A stretch of DNA of 32,107 bases from an uncultured Actinomyces sp. (GTDB lineage Bacteria > Actinomycetota > Actinomycetes > Actinomycetales > Actinomycetaceae), in the NCBI GenBank assembly GCA_937926195.1, contig CALEXZ010000149.1:1-32107 (forward strand). The letters are read 5' to 3'. The position numbers and the translations under genes were made by a program. Positions 8,428 to 15,032 of the stretch are shown piece by piece (the stretch's first letter is position 1; every line of letters starts with the position of its first letter). The notes beneath the pieces were generated by a model, which did no database searches, was not told where the DNA came from, and saw only the letters and a list, made by a program, of their open reading frames with translations.

Positions 8428-9111
8428 GTGCAACCGACCGACACCTACCCCGCAGACGCCTACCCCGCCGACCCTGACCCGATGACCTACCCGGCGTACG
8501 CTGACTATCCGGAGACGCCGACCTACCCGGCGTACGCTGACTATCCGGGTTCCCCCACCTATATGGCAGCTTCCGGCTATCAGGGGTATCCCGGAGTGGC
8601 CTATCCGACAGTCCATGGCTGGGCAGTCGCCGCGCAGTCCGCTGCTGCGGGGATACCCGAGGGGCTTGCCCCCGACTACTCGGCGAGCTTCATCACCGCC
8701 ATCAGGCGCACGATCCAGCGGCCCCTGCGGTTCCGGGGTATGGCCTCCCGCCGCGAGTTCTGGTTCTCCTACCTCGCGGCGGTCATGTTCAGCTTCGCCA
8801 CGCTTCTCCCCACGGTGCTCATCGTCTCGTGGGCGGAGGAGGCCATGGATACCCCGCCCATCTCGATGCAGCTCTTCGCGGTGTCCGTCGTCGTTCTCCA
8901 CTTCCTCGTCTTCATTGTGTTCATACTGCCGGCGGGTGTCCGGCGTCTCCACGACGGTGGGCGGTCAGGATGGTGGCTGCTCCTCTGCCTCATCCCTTAC
9001 GGTGGTTTCGCCGTCCTCGTGCTCCTTGCCCTGGAGCCCCGCCCCTGGCTGTGGCGGCCGCGGTGGACCGGAGGGGCCGTCCCCGCGGCCCCTCCGATGT
9101 CACTCGGCTGA
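8428..9111 (+). CDS. DUF805 membrane protein, copy 2, with YP-rich repeats
   Basis: The product is 227 aa. Residues 1-85 are Tyr/Pro/Ala-rich and include two consecutive 12-residue repeats, TYPAYADYPETP and TYPAYADYPGSP, encoded at 8485-8556. A DUF805 domain follows, with FRGMASRREFWFSYLA identical to copy 1, about four transmembrane segments (one contains VVLHFLVFIVFILPA), RLHDGGRSGWW and a C-terminal RPWLWRPRW. GTG 8428 has GAGGAGA (8416-8422) a few nt upstream and begins GTGCAACCG, paralleling copy 1. The extended N-terminal tail should face the cytoplasm if the family topology holds. The 3' end overlaps the convergent PspC gene by 12 nt. The function of the family is unknown. Confidence 0.88.
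   Translation: MQPTDTYPADAYPADPDPMTYPAYADYPETPTYPAYADYPGSPTYMAASGYQGYPGVAYPTVHGWAVAAQSAAAGIPEGLAPDYSASFITAIRRTIQRPLRFRGMASRREFWFSYLAAVMFSFATLLPTVLIVSWAEEAMDTPPISMQLFAVSVVVLHFLVFIVFILPAGVRRLHDGGRSGWWLLLCLIPYGGFAVLVLLALEPRPWLWRPRWTGGAVPAAPPMSLG
8485..8556 (+). repeat. Two tandem 36-nt repeats in DUF805 copy 2
   Basis: The units at 8485-8520 and 8521-8556 share acctacccggcgtacgctga and the following tatccgg, and encode TYPAYADYP plus three variable residues. The repeat unit is a multiple of three, so copy number can change without frameshift. Confidence 0.85.
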
Positions 9112-9333
9112 GGGCATGAGGATCCAGGCGGCGACGTAGGCGACCCACATCGGGCCTGGAAGGAGGGCGGCGGCCAGCGTCGCCAGGCGCACCAGGGAAG
9201 GAGACGCTCCCCAGTACTCCGCCAGGCCGGCGCACACGCCCCCGATGAGGCGGTCACGGGAACGCCGTGGGAGCTTGGATCGGAAGGACTCGGTGCGCTC
9301 GGAGTAGGAACCGGAGGGGTATTGCTGTGTCAT
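9100..9333 (-). CDS. PspC-domain membrane protein
   Basis: The product is 77 aa. After a polar 28-residue N-terminus (MTQQYPSGSYSERTESF) it has the PspC signature RDRLIGGVCAGLAEYWG, then SLVRLATLAAALLPGP and a terminal hydrophobic segment VAYVAAWILMPSAE. This is the compact single-domain PspC form found as a small inner-membrane protein; PspC domains take part in envelope stress sensing in other bacteria. The ATG at 9333 is chosen over longer alternatives because the domain begins soon after it and GGGAG precedes it. The gene is convergent with DUF805 copy 2 (3' ends overlap 12 nt) and divergent from the HemQ-like gene. The role in this organism is not shown by the sequence. Confidence 0.88.
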   Translation of the reverse strand: MTQQYPSGSYSERTESFRSKLPRRSRDRLIGGVCAGLAEYWGASPSLVRLATLAAALLPGPMWVAYVAAWILMPSAE

Positions 9334-9508
9334 GGCTTTAGTCTCCCGCCGCCGGGAAGCGATCGGTATCCGGTGAGCCCCTGAGACGTCCCCGAGACGT
9401 CCCTGGGCACGGCGCGCCTGCACGGTACGGGCTCCGGGCAATGCGGGTACGCTCGCGTCACGGCGTCCCGGCACCTTCGCCGCCCGCGTCACCAACGGAG
9501 GAGACCTC

Positions 9509-10072
9509 ATGAGCTACGCCCTGCTCGCCGCCTACACGCTCGCTGCCGCCCTGCCCCCGCTCGAGGACACCCGGCGTCGGCTCGTCGGGGAGTCGCAGTA
9601 CTTCGTCGACCAGGCCGAGGTCACCACACGCGGCTGGTATGACGTCTCCGGGTTCACGTCCGGCACCGACCTGCTCGTGTGGTGGACCGACGCCGACCCC
9701 GAGCGCCTCCAGGACGCCGCCCACCGGCTGCGCTCCTCCGCGCTGGGCCACTACCTCAGCCCCGTGTGGTCCACCGTCGTGCGCGGCGACCTGCCGAGCG
9801 TCCCCGCCCGCGACTGGCTGACGGTCCTGCCCGACGCCGACGGTACCGTGGCCGCCTCCGAGGTCACGGCCGAGGGCGCCACGGTCACCGAGCTCGACGG
9901 GCGCGGCCTCAGCGGCCCCCGGTCCCTCGTGCTCGTCGAGGCCGCCGGGCTTGACGCCGTCGTCGAGGCCGCCCGGACGGCCGGGGACGGTGCCGCCCGG
10001 GCCGCCTCCTCCGGCCTCACGGGCGTGCGCGTGAGCCCCGCCGAGTGGGCCGAGCGCCAGCCGCGCTCCTGA
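9509..10072 (+). CDS. Short chlorite dismutase/HemQ-like protein, probably without a normal heme site
   Basis: The product is 187 aa. The segment RGWYDVSGFTSGTDLLVWWTDADPERLQ and the following LGHYLSPVWSTVV match the N-terminal ferredoxin-like half of coproheme decarboxylase/chlorite dismutase proteins (YDVSG..., WW, LEPVWS). HemQ proteins are usually about 230 aa or longer. Here the middle region that normally carries the heme-contacting Tyr/Lys/His positions (YPF..S.EWY and the HG..GR helix) is not recognisable: the chain passes from RDWLTVLPDADGTV to SLVLVEAAGLDAVVEAAR, which matches the last strand and helix of the fold. It is therefore family-related but may not bind coproheme. GGAGGAG lies just upstream of ATG 9509. 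No other heme genes are adjacent. The family assignment rests on motif memory. Confidence 0.65.
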   Translation: MSYALLAAYTLAAALPPLEDTRRRLVGESQYFVDQAEVTTRGWYDVSGFTSGTDLLVWWTDADPERLQDAAHRLRSSALGHYLSPVWSTVVRGDLPSVPARDWLTVLPDADGTVAASEVTAEGATVTELDGRGLSGPRSLVLVEAAGLDAVVEAARTAGDGAARAASSGLTGVRVSPAEWAERQPRS

Positions 10073-10085
10073 AGTCCGGTGCCTG

Positions 10086-10580
10086 TCAGGACCTGAAGCG
10101 GGCCCCTGACGTCGGGTCCGCCAGCCAAGCGAGGGCCGCCTCGATACGTCCGCGCGACGACGCGGCCAGGGGCGAGGGCAGGTCCTCGGGACGGAACCAG
10201 CCGACGTCGGTGGACTCGTCGTCGGCCACCCGCACCCGCGCCGCCTGGGCGGCGTCGGCCCGCCCCACGAAGGTGATGTCCATGAACACGCAGGCGTCAC
10301 TGTTGGGGAAGGTGAAGCGCTCACCCGCCCCCACGTCCACGACCGCCAGGACCCGGGGGCGCACCCCCGTCTCCTCCTCGCACTCGCGCACGACGGCGGC
10401 GGCGGGCTGCTCGCCCGGCTCGGGGATCCCCGAGACCACCGCCCACTGGCCGTTGTCGCTGCGGCGCCCCAGCAGGAGACGACCTTGCTCGTCGACGACG
10501 ACGATGCTCACCCCCGGCAGCCACAGCAGGTCATGGCCGATCTTCTCGCGCAGGTCGAGGATGAAGTCAGGAGTCGCCAT
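10086..10580 (-). CDS. NUDIX hydrolase
   Basis: The product is 164 aa. The Nudix box GX5EX7REXXEEXG is complete at residues 51-73: G51, E57, R65-E66, E69-E70, G72. Such enzymes hydrolyse nucleoside diphosphates linked to another moiety, with Mg2+ bound by the box glutamates; the substrate here cannot be read from the sequence. The preceding strand LPGVSIVVVDEQGRLLLGRR and the following RVLAVVDVGAGERFTF fit a single-domain Nudix fold. The protein has no signal peptide. The gene lies 32 nt downstream of gatD on the same strand and may be the last gene of the murT-gatD unit. Its stop is 13 nt from the convergent HemQ-like gene. Confidence 0.93.
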   Translation of the reverse strand: MATPDFILDLREKIGHDLLWLPGVSIVVVDEQGRLLLGRRSDNGQWAVVSGIPEPGEQPAAAVVRECEEETGVRPRVLAVVDVGAGERFTFPNSDACVFMDITFVGRADAAQAARVRVADDESTDVGWFRPEDLPSPLAASSRGRIEAALAWLADPTSGARFRS

Positions 10581-10612
10581 GGCGTGAGGCTACGCCCTGG
10601 CGACCAGCCGGG

Positions 10613-11377
10613 TCAGCGCGGGCGGGTGAGCGCGACCGCGCGGGCCCGCTCGGCCCAGGTCTCGATCGTCTCGTCCACAGGTGCCGGGTCCCACTCGCCG
10701 CCCGCGCGCTCCACCGCGCGCGCCAGCAGCCAGTCCGCCACCTTCGGGTTCTTCGGCAGCAGGGAGCCGTGCAGGTAGGTCCCGATGACGTTGTGGCAGC
10801 GCGCCCCCTCCGTGCCGTCCTCGCCGTTGTTGCCCCCGCCCTGGCGCACGCGCCCGAAGGGGCTGGCCCCCGGACCCAGCCGGGTGAGCCCCGAGTGGTT
10901 CTCGTAGCCGACGACGGTGCCGAAGTCCTCCGACTCCAGGGCGATGTTGCCGATGAGCCGCTGCGAGCCGGCGACGGTCTGAGCGTCCAGCACGCCGATT
11001 CCCGGCAGCTCGCTGCCCGAGGTGGTGACGAAGTGGTGCCCGAAGAGCTGGTAGAGCCCGCAGATGACGAGCATGGGCGTGCCCGCCTCGGCCATGTCCC
11101 GCAGGGCCGCGCCCCGGGAGAGCAGGTCCTCCTTGATGCGCTCCTGCCCCGAGTCCTGACCGCCACCGCCGACGATGAGGTGGACGTCCTGCTCCAGCTC
11201 CTGGCCGCGGTCGTAGGAGAGCATCTCGACGTCGTAGCCCTGCCACTGGGCGCGGCGGGCGAGGACGAGGGCGTTGCCCCAGTCCCCGTAGATGTTCATG
11301 TCGTGCGGGTAGAGCTGCATGAGGCGGATGCGCCCCCGGGCGGCGCCGTCGGTGGTGTGCTCGTACAGGGTGCTCAC
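10613..11377 (-). CDS. gatD: Lipid II isoglutaminyl synthase, glutaminase subunit GatD
   Basis: The product is 254 aa, the usual GatD size. It starts with a short leader before RIRLMQLYPHDMNIYGDWGN, typical of the CobB/CobQ-like glutamine amidotransferase family. The nucleophile is C106 in MLVICGLYQLFG, and the catalytic His is probably H202 in GTYLHGSLLPKNP. GatD releases ammonia from glutamine, and MurT uses it to amidate the D-Glu of the lipid II stem peptide, on the cytoplasmic side of the membrane. The GTG start (11375-11377) overlaps the murT stop as GTGA, which indicates coupling and an equimolar complex. The GGGGQDSGQERIKEDL loop is well conserved. The assignment is strong because of motif and partner. 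Confidence 0.93.
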   Translation of the reverse strand: MSTLYEHTTDGAARGRIRLMQLYPHDMNIYGDWGNALVLARRAQWQGYDVEMLSYDRGQELEQDVHLIVGGGGQDSGQERIKEDLLSRGAALRDMAEAGTPMLVICGLYQLFGHHFVTTSGSELPGIGVLDAQTVAGSQRLIGNIALESEDFGTVVGYENHSGLTRLGPGASPFGRVRQGGGNNGEDGTEGARCHNVIGTYLHGSLLPKNPKVADWLLARAVERAGGEWDPAPVDETIETWAERARAVALTRPR

Positions 11378-12741
11378 TTCATGACCTCCTCGACCTCGGT
11401 GAGCTCGGCCAGGCGGGCGCGCAGGGCGAGCATCGCCGTATAGCTGGTGAAGACGCGCATCCGGCGCCCCTCCTCGCGCCCCGGCGCCTCGCGCAGTAGG
11501 TCCAGGGCTCGTTCCAGGTCCGGCTCGACGATGCCGACTTCGACGTCGTCGTAGCGCAGGCGCAGTGCCATGTCCCAGGCGCGCACGCCCGTGACGACGG
11601 CGACCCCGCTGCCGCGCAGCGCTGAGAAGTCCACGTCCCACAGCCAGGACATGTCGCGCCCGTCGGCGTACTCGTCGTTGATGGCCACCATGACGGTCTC
11701 GGGTCCCTGCGTGCGCACCGCCTGCTCGGCGGTGAGCAGGCCCATGCGGAAGCCGGCCGGGTTCTTCACCAGCGACAGCTCGATCTGGCGCTTGTCGAGG
11801 GCGAGGACCTCTCCGCGCCCGAAGGCGGCCTCGACACGCGAGAGCGTGCCCAGCAGGGACGCCAGGTCCAGGCGGCGGCCCATGACCTCCACCGCCATGG
11901 CGAGGGCAGCGACGGCGTTGAGCTGGTTGTGCACACCCGGGATGGTGAAGGTGATCGGGTGGTCCTCGCCGTCGACGCGGATGACGGCGTCCTGTCCCTC
12001 CAGGGACTCCAGGGTCACGCGCGGCCGCGGGCACAGCCCGTCGGCCCGGGGCGTGTGTGCCGCCTCCGGCCGGGGGGCGCTCTCGCCGCCGCGCAGATCG
12101 TCGTCGGAGGGGAACAGCGTGCGCAGCGCGGCACCGACGCCGAAGGCGCTGACCCGGGCCTGCAGACCGTCGAGGAAGCTGTCTGCGCCCAGGCGCGGGT
12201 CGTCCGCGTTGGTGACGACGACGCCGGTGGTGGCCTGGGCGACCTGGTGCAGCAGGGCGGCCGTGTAGTCGATCTCGCCGAAGCGGTCGAGCTGGTCGCG
12301 CATGACGTTGAGCAGCAGGGCGCCGCGCGGGTGCACCTTCTGCACGAAGCGCACCGCGTGGGCCTCGTCCAGCTCAAGGACGGCGACGTCGGCGTCGGTG
12401 TGCCCGCTCCAGGAGACCTCAGTGAGCAGGGAGGCGAGCACGCCGCGCACGAAGTTCGAGCCCGTCCGGTTGGTGAGGACCGTGAGGCCCTGCTCCTGGA
12501 GGAGCTGAACGAGCATCTTCGTCGTCGTCGTCTTGCCGTTGGTCCCGGAGACGACGACGACCCCCAGGGGGAGCTGGTCGAGGGTCCGGCGCAGGAAGCC
12601 GGGGTCCGTCTTCTCCATGACGAGCCCGGGCAGGGCCGTGCCGCCGGTGCCGCCACCGCGCAGCCGGGCCGCGACGCGGGCGGAGCGTCCCAGGGCCACC
12701 GTGGCAGTGGAGCGCAGGGAGCCGAAGAGGGTGGGGCGCAT
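11374..12741 (-). CDS. murT: Lipid II isoglutaminyl synthase, Mur-ligase-like subunit MurT
   Basis: The product is 455 aa. The ATP-binding P-loop is GTNGKTTT (66-73). The central Mur-ligase region includes LELDEAHAVRFV and NVMRDQLDRFGEID, and the DUF1727 C-terminal domain carries LVKNPAGFRMG (324-334) and DGRDMSWLWDVDF (360-372), which contains the Asp thought to complete the catalytic site with GatD. It activates the D-Glu carboxylate of lipid II for amidation. The Cys4 zinc ribbon I expect in the central domain of many MurT proteins is absent: residues 205-245 are an acidic/Pro-rich insert and C237 is the only cysteine there. AAGGAG precedes ATG 12741. The gene leads the murT-gatD unit and is divergent from the AbrB-like gene. 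Confidence 0.93.
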   Translation of the reverse strand: MRPTLFGSLRSTATVALGRSARVAARLRGGGTGGTALPGLVMEKTDPGFLRRTLDQLPLGVVVVSGTNGKTTTTKMLVQLLQEQGLTVLTNRTGSNFVRGVLASLLTEVSWSGHTDADVAVLELDEAHAVRFVQKVHPRGALLLNVMRDQLDRFGEIDYTAALLHQVAQATTGVVVTNADDPRLGADSFLDGLQARVSAFGVGAALRTLFPSDDDLRGGESAPRPEAAHTPRADGLCPRPRVTLESLEGQDAVIRVDGEDHPITFTIPGVHNQLNAVAALAMAVEVMGRRLDLASLLGTLSRVEAAFGRGEVLALDKRQIELSLVKNPAGFRMGLLTAEQAVRTQGPETVMVAINDEYADGRDMSWLWDVDFSALRGSGVAVVTGVRAWDMALRLRYDDVEVGIVEPDLERALDLLREAPGREEGRRMRVFTSYTAMLALRARLAELTEVEEVMK

Positions 12742-12875
12742 GGCCTGCTCCTTGTGGGTGGGCGATCGTGCGGCGCAAGTCTAGGTCGAGATGTCTCTGG
12801 GCGGGCCCTGGGGCGGCCCCGGGGAGGTCCCAGGGCGTGGTCGGCGGCGGTGCGCAACCGAGGTCGACACCCCCC

Positions 12876-12904
12876 TTGTGGTGGCCGCCACGTGGGTGTA
12901 ATCT
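12876..12904 (+). promoter_or_regulatory. Probable sigma-A-type promoter of the AbrB-ABC operon
   Basis: TTGTGG (12876-12881) and TAATCT (12899-12904) are separated by exactly 17 nt and lie upstream of the regulator's GTG 12955. The expected transcription start is near 12911, inside the CATG repeat. This is one of the few AT-rich stretches in the window. Confidence 0.5.
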
Positions 12905-12926
12905 CATGTTATACATGTTTTACATG
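12905..12926. promoter_or_regulatory. Three CATG units at 9-nt spacing, candidate operator
   Basis: CATG occurs at 12905, 12914 and 12923 with AT-rich 5-nt spacers, so the element is near-symmetric about its centre. It immediately follows the predicted -10 hexamer and covers the expected transcription start. The first gene downstream encodes an AbrB-like DNA-binding protein, so autoregulation is a natural reading, but binding is inferred. Confidence 0.45.
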
Positions 12927-12954
12927 CCATCCCGTCGTCAGAGAGGAAACCACC

Positions 12955-13335
12955 GTGTCACCTCGTAACCCGTCCTTCATCGGGGCTGACGGCCGCGGGT
13001 TCCACGGGACCGTGACCGTCGGAAGCCGCGGGCAGGTCTCACTGCCCGCCCAGGCCCGCCGCAACATCGGCCTGGAGCCCGGTGACCAGCTCATCGTCCT
13101 GTCCGACCCCGGCGAGGGCCTCGCCCTCGTCCCGCTGACCAGGCTGCTTGAGCGGGCCCCCGCCGACGACCCCCTGGCGGCGCTCGTGCGCGCCGCGATC
13201 GGCCAGGGGTCCCCGCCCTCGCCCCCGCCCGGCGGCCCTCCGGCGGCCGCCTCGGCCCCTCCTCCGCACGGCGAGCCCACCGGGCCCGCATCCACCGACA
13301 CACCCACGCCACCACCCACGCTCAGGAAGGAATGA
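12955..13335 (+). CDS. AbrB/SpoVT-type transcriptional regulator with Pro-rich tail
   Basis: The product is 126 aa. Residues 16-62 form a swapped-hairpin AbrB-like domain: FHGTVTVGSRGQVSLPAQAR, then RNIGLEPGDQLIVL and GLALVPL. These proteins dimerise and bind DNA as transition-state or local regulators. Residues 80-126 are Pro/Ser/Ala-rich and probably disordered. GTG 12955 is chosen because AGAGG (12942-12946) lies 8 nt upstream and the domain begins soon after. The stop region overlaps the ABC ATPase gene (ATGA at 13332-13335), so regulator and exporter are one transcript. Control of the exporter, and of its own promoter through the CATG element, is inferred. No metal- or ligand-binding domain is visible. 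Confidence 0.85.
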   Translation: MSPRNPSFIGADGRGFHGTVTVGSRGQVSLPAQARRNIGLEPGDQLIVLSDPGEGLALVPLTRLLERAPADDPLAALVRAAIGQGSPPSPPPGGPPAAASAPPPHGEPTGPASTDTPTPPPTLRKE

Positions 13336-13337
13336 CC

Positions 13338-14267
13338 ATGGAGCCTGCCGTCTTCGTCAAGAACCTGACAAAGTCCTACGGACAGCTCACCGCCCTCCAG
13401 GACGTCTCCTTCGAGGTCGCTACCGGAGAGATCCTCGGGATCATCGGCCCCAACGGAGCGGGCAAGACCACCTGCCTGGAGTGCCTCGAGGGTCTGCGCG
13501 AGCCCACCTCGGGCACCCTGCGCGTCCTGGGGGCCGACCCGACCCGCCCGACCCCCGCCTGGCGCGCCCGCATCGGCGTCCAGCTGCAGACCGCCGCCCT
13601 GCCGCCGCGGATCAAGGTCGGCGAGGCCATGGAGCTCTTCGCCTCCTTCTACGAGGACCCGGTCGACAGCGACACCCTGCTGACCGAGCTCGGCATCGCC
13701 GCCAAGAAGAACGACGAGGTCGAGAAGCTCTCCGGGGGTCAGCGCCAGCGCGTCTTCATCGCCCTGGCACTCATCTCCCGCCCCGAGCTCGTCTTCCTCG
13801 ACGAGCTCACCACCGCCCTCGACCCGCAGGCCCGCCTGGCGATGTGGGACGTCGTGCGCTCCATCCGCGACGGCGGCACCACCGTCGTCATGACCACCCA
13901 CGACATGGACGAGGCCGAGGCGCTGTGCGACCGGGTCGGCATCATCGACCACGGACGCCTCATCGCCCTGGACACGATCCCCGCGCTCGTCGCCGGCCTG
14001 GGCGACGGCGCCAAGGTCAGCCTGCGCACCTCGCGCCCCGTCGACATCCACGTCCTCGACGGCGTCGAGGGCGTGAGCACCGCCGCCGCACCCGTCGTGC
14101 GCGGCAACGAGCTGAGCATCCACGTGCTCGACACCCGCTACCCGCAGCACGTCATCGACGTCATCGAGGCCACGGGCGTCACCGTCAGCGACGTGCGTGT
14201 GTCCACGCCGTCGCTGGAGGACGTGTTCCTGTCCCTGACCGGCCGCTCCATGCGAGAGGAGAAGTAG
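13338..14267 (+). CDS. ABC transporter ATP-binding protein (exporter type)
   Basis: The product is 309 aa. Walker A GPNGAGKTT (37-45), Q-loop region VQLQTAALP, signature LSGGQRQRV (131-139), Walker B LVFLDE (151-156) and the H-loop His in MTTHDM (H188) are all present, so it should be an active ATPase. A C-terminal extension (about 220-309) ends with SLEDVFLSLTGR, typical of the drug/antibiotic exporter (DrrA-like, CcmA) subfamily. ATG 13338 is preferred to ATG 13332 because AGGAAGG at 13324-13330 is then 7 nt away; the 13332 start would overlap the regulator stop as ATGA. The permease gene follows after 2 nt. Together they form a two-component exporter in the cytoplasmic membrane; the substrate is unknown. 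Confidence 0.94.
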   Translation: MEPAVFVKNLTKSYGQLTALQDVSFEVATGEILGIIGPNGAGKTTCLECLEGLREPTSGTLRVLGADPTRPTPAWRARIGVQLQTAALPPRIKVGEAMELFASFYEDPVDSDTLLTELGIAAKKNDEVEKLSGGQRQRVFIALALISRPELVFLDELTTALDPQARLAMWDVVRSIRDGGTTVVMTTHDMDEAEALCDRVGIIDHGRLIALDTIPALVAGLGDGAKVSLRTSRPVDIHVLDGVEGVSTAAAPVVRGNELSIHVLDTRYPQHVIDVIEATGVTVSDVRVSTPSLEDVFLSLTGRSMREEK

Positions 14268-14269
14268 AC

Positions 14270-15019
14270 ATGAGGGCCTTCCGTCAGTTGCTCAAGGTCG
14301 CCGCTCTGCGGAGCCTGCGCGAACCAGTGTCCGTCGTCTTCACCCTGGCCTTCGCACCCGCTTTCGTCGTGGTCATGGGGATCATCTTCGGCAACGACCC
14401 GACGCCGCAGTTCGGCGGACGGGGGTTCCTCGAGACGAACATCGCCGCCTTCCCGGGGATCGCCATCGCCATCACCTCCGTCATCATGGTGCCGGTGGAC
14501 ATGGTCGGCCAGCGCAGTGCGGGGGTGCTGCGGCGCTTCCGTGCCACGCCCCTGTCGCCGGGGGCCTACCTGGCGGCCGACATCATCGTGCGCCTCGTGC
14601 TCGCCTTCGCCTCGATCGCCGCCATGTACGCCGTGGTCATCCTCGTCTTCGGGGTGAGGCCGACCTCCGTCCTGGCGCTCGTGTCGACCCTCGCCTCGAC
14701 CCTGCTCGGGCTGGCGGCCTTCCTCGCCCTGGGCTACCTCCTGGCAGCCCGGGTGCGGGTGGTCGGCGCGGCCCAGGGCATCGGCAACATGCTGCTCTAC
14801 CCGCTCATCTTCACCTCGGGGGCGGCCGTGCCCATGGCGGTGCTGCCCGAGGGGGTGCGTGCGGTGGCGCGCTTCTCGCCGCTGACGCAGCTGACCTTCC
14901 TCGGCCAGGGCCTGTGGAACGGTGAGAGCTGGTCCGCCCACTGGGGCTCGGCGGTAGTCCTGCTCGTCTTCGGGCTCGTGTGCGGCCTGCTCGCCGCGCG
15001 CCTCTTCCGCTGGGAGTAG
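14270..15019 (+). CDS. ABC-2 type permease
   Basis: The product is 249 aa with about six transmembrane segments. It begins MRAFRQLLKVAALRSLREP, a short cytoplasmic elbow helix, followed by hydrophobic stretches such as VFTLAFAPAFVVVMGIIFG, a cytoplasmic loop GQRSAGVLRRFRATPLSPG typical of ABC-2 permeases, LVLAFASIAAMYAVVILVFG, and FSPLTQLTFLGQGLW before the last membrane segment. It forms the membrane channel for the ATPase encoded 2 nt upstream; AGAGGAGAAG precedes the ATG. The substrate could be a drug, lipid or peptide; nothing in the sequence decides. The gene ends 13 nt before the convergent lipid kinase gene. Confidence 0.93.
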   Translation: MRAFRQLLKVAALRSLREPVSVVFTLAFAPAFVVVMGIIFGNDPTPQFGGRGFLETNIAAFPGIAIAITSVIMVPVDMVGQRSAGVLRRFRATPLSPGAYLAADIIVRLVLAFASIAAMYAVVILVFGVRPTSVLALVSTLASTLLGLAAFLALGYLLAARVRVVGAAQGIGNMLLYPLIFTSGAAVPMAVLPEGVRAVARFSPLTQLTFLGQGLWNGESWSAHWGSAVVLLVFGLVCGLLAARLFRWE

Positions 15020-15032
15020 GACCCCGGGCGCG

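Noticed and set aside
8485..8556. Tandem 36-nt units as a CRISPR array
   Set aside because: Only two directly adjoining units without spacers, inside a coding sequence.
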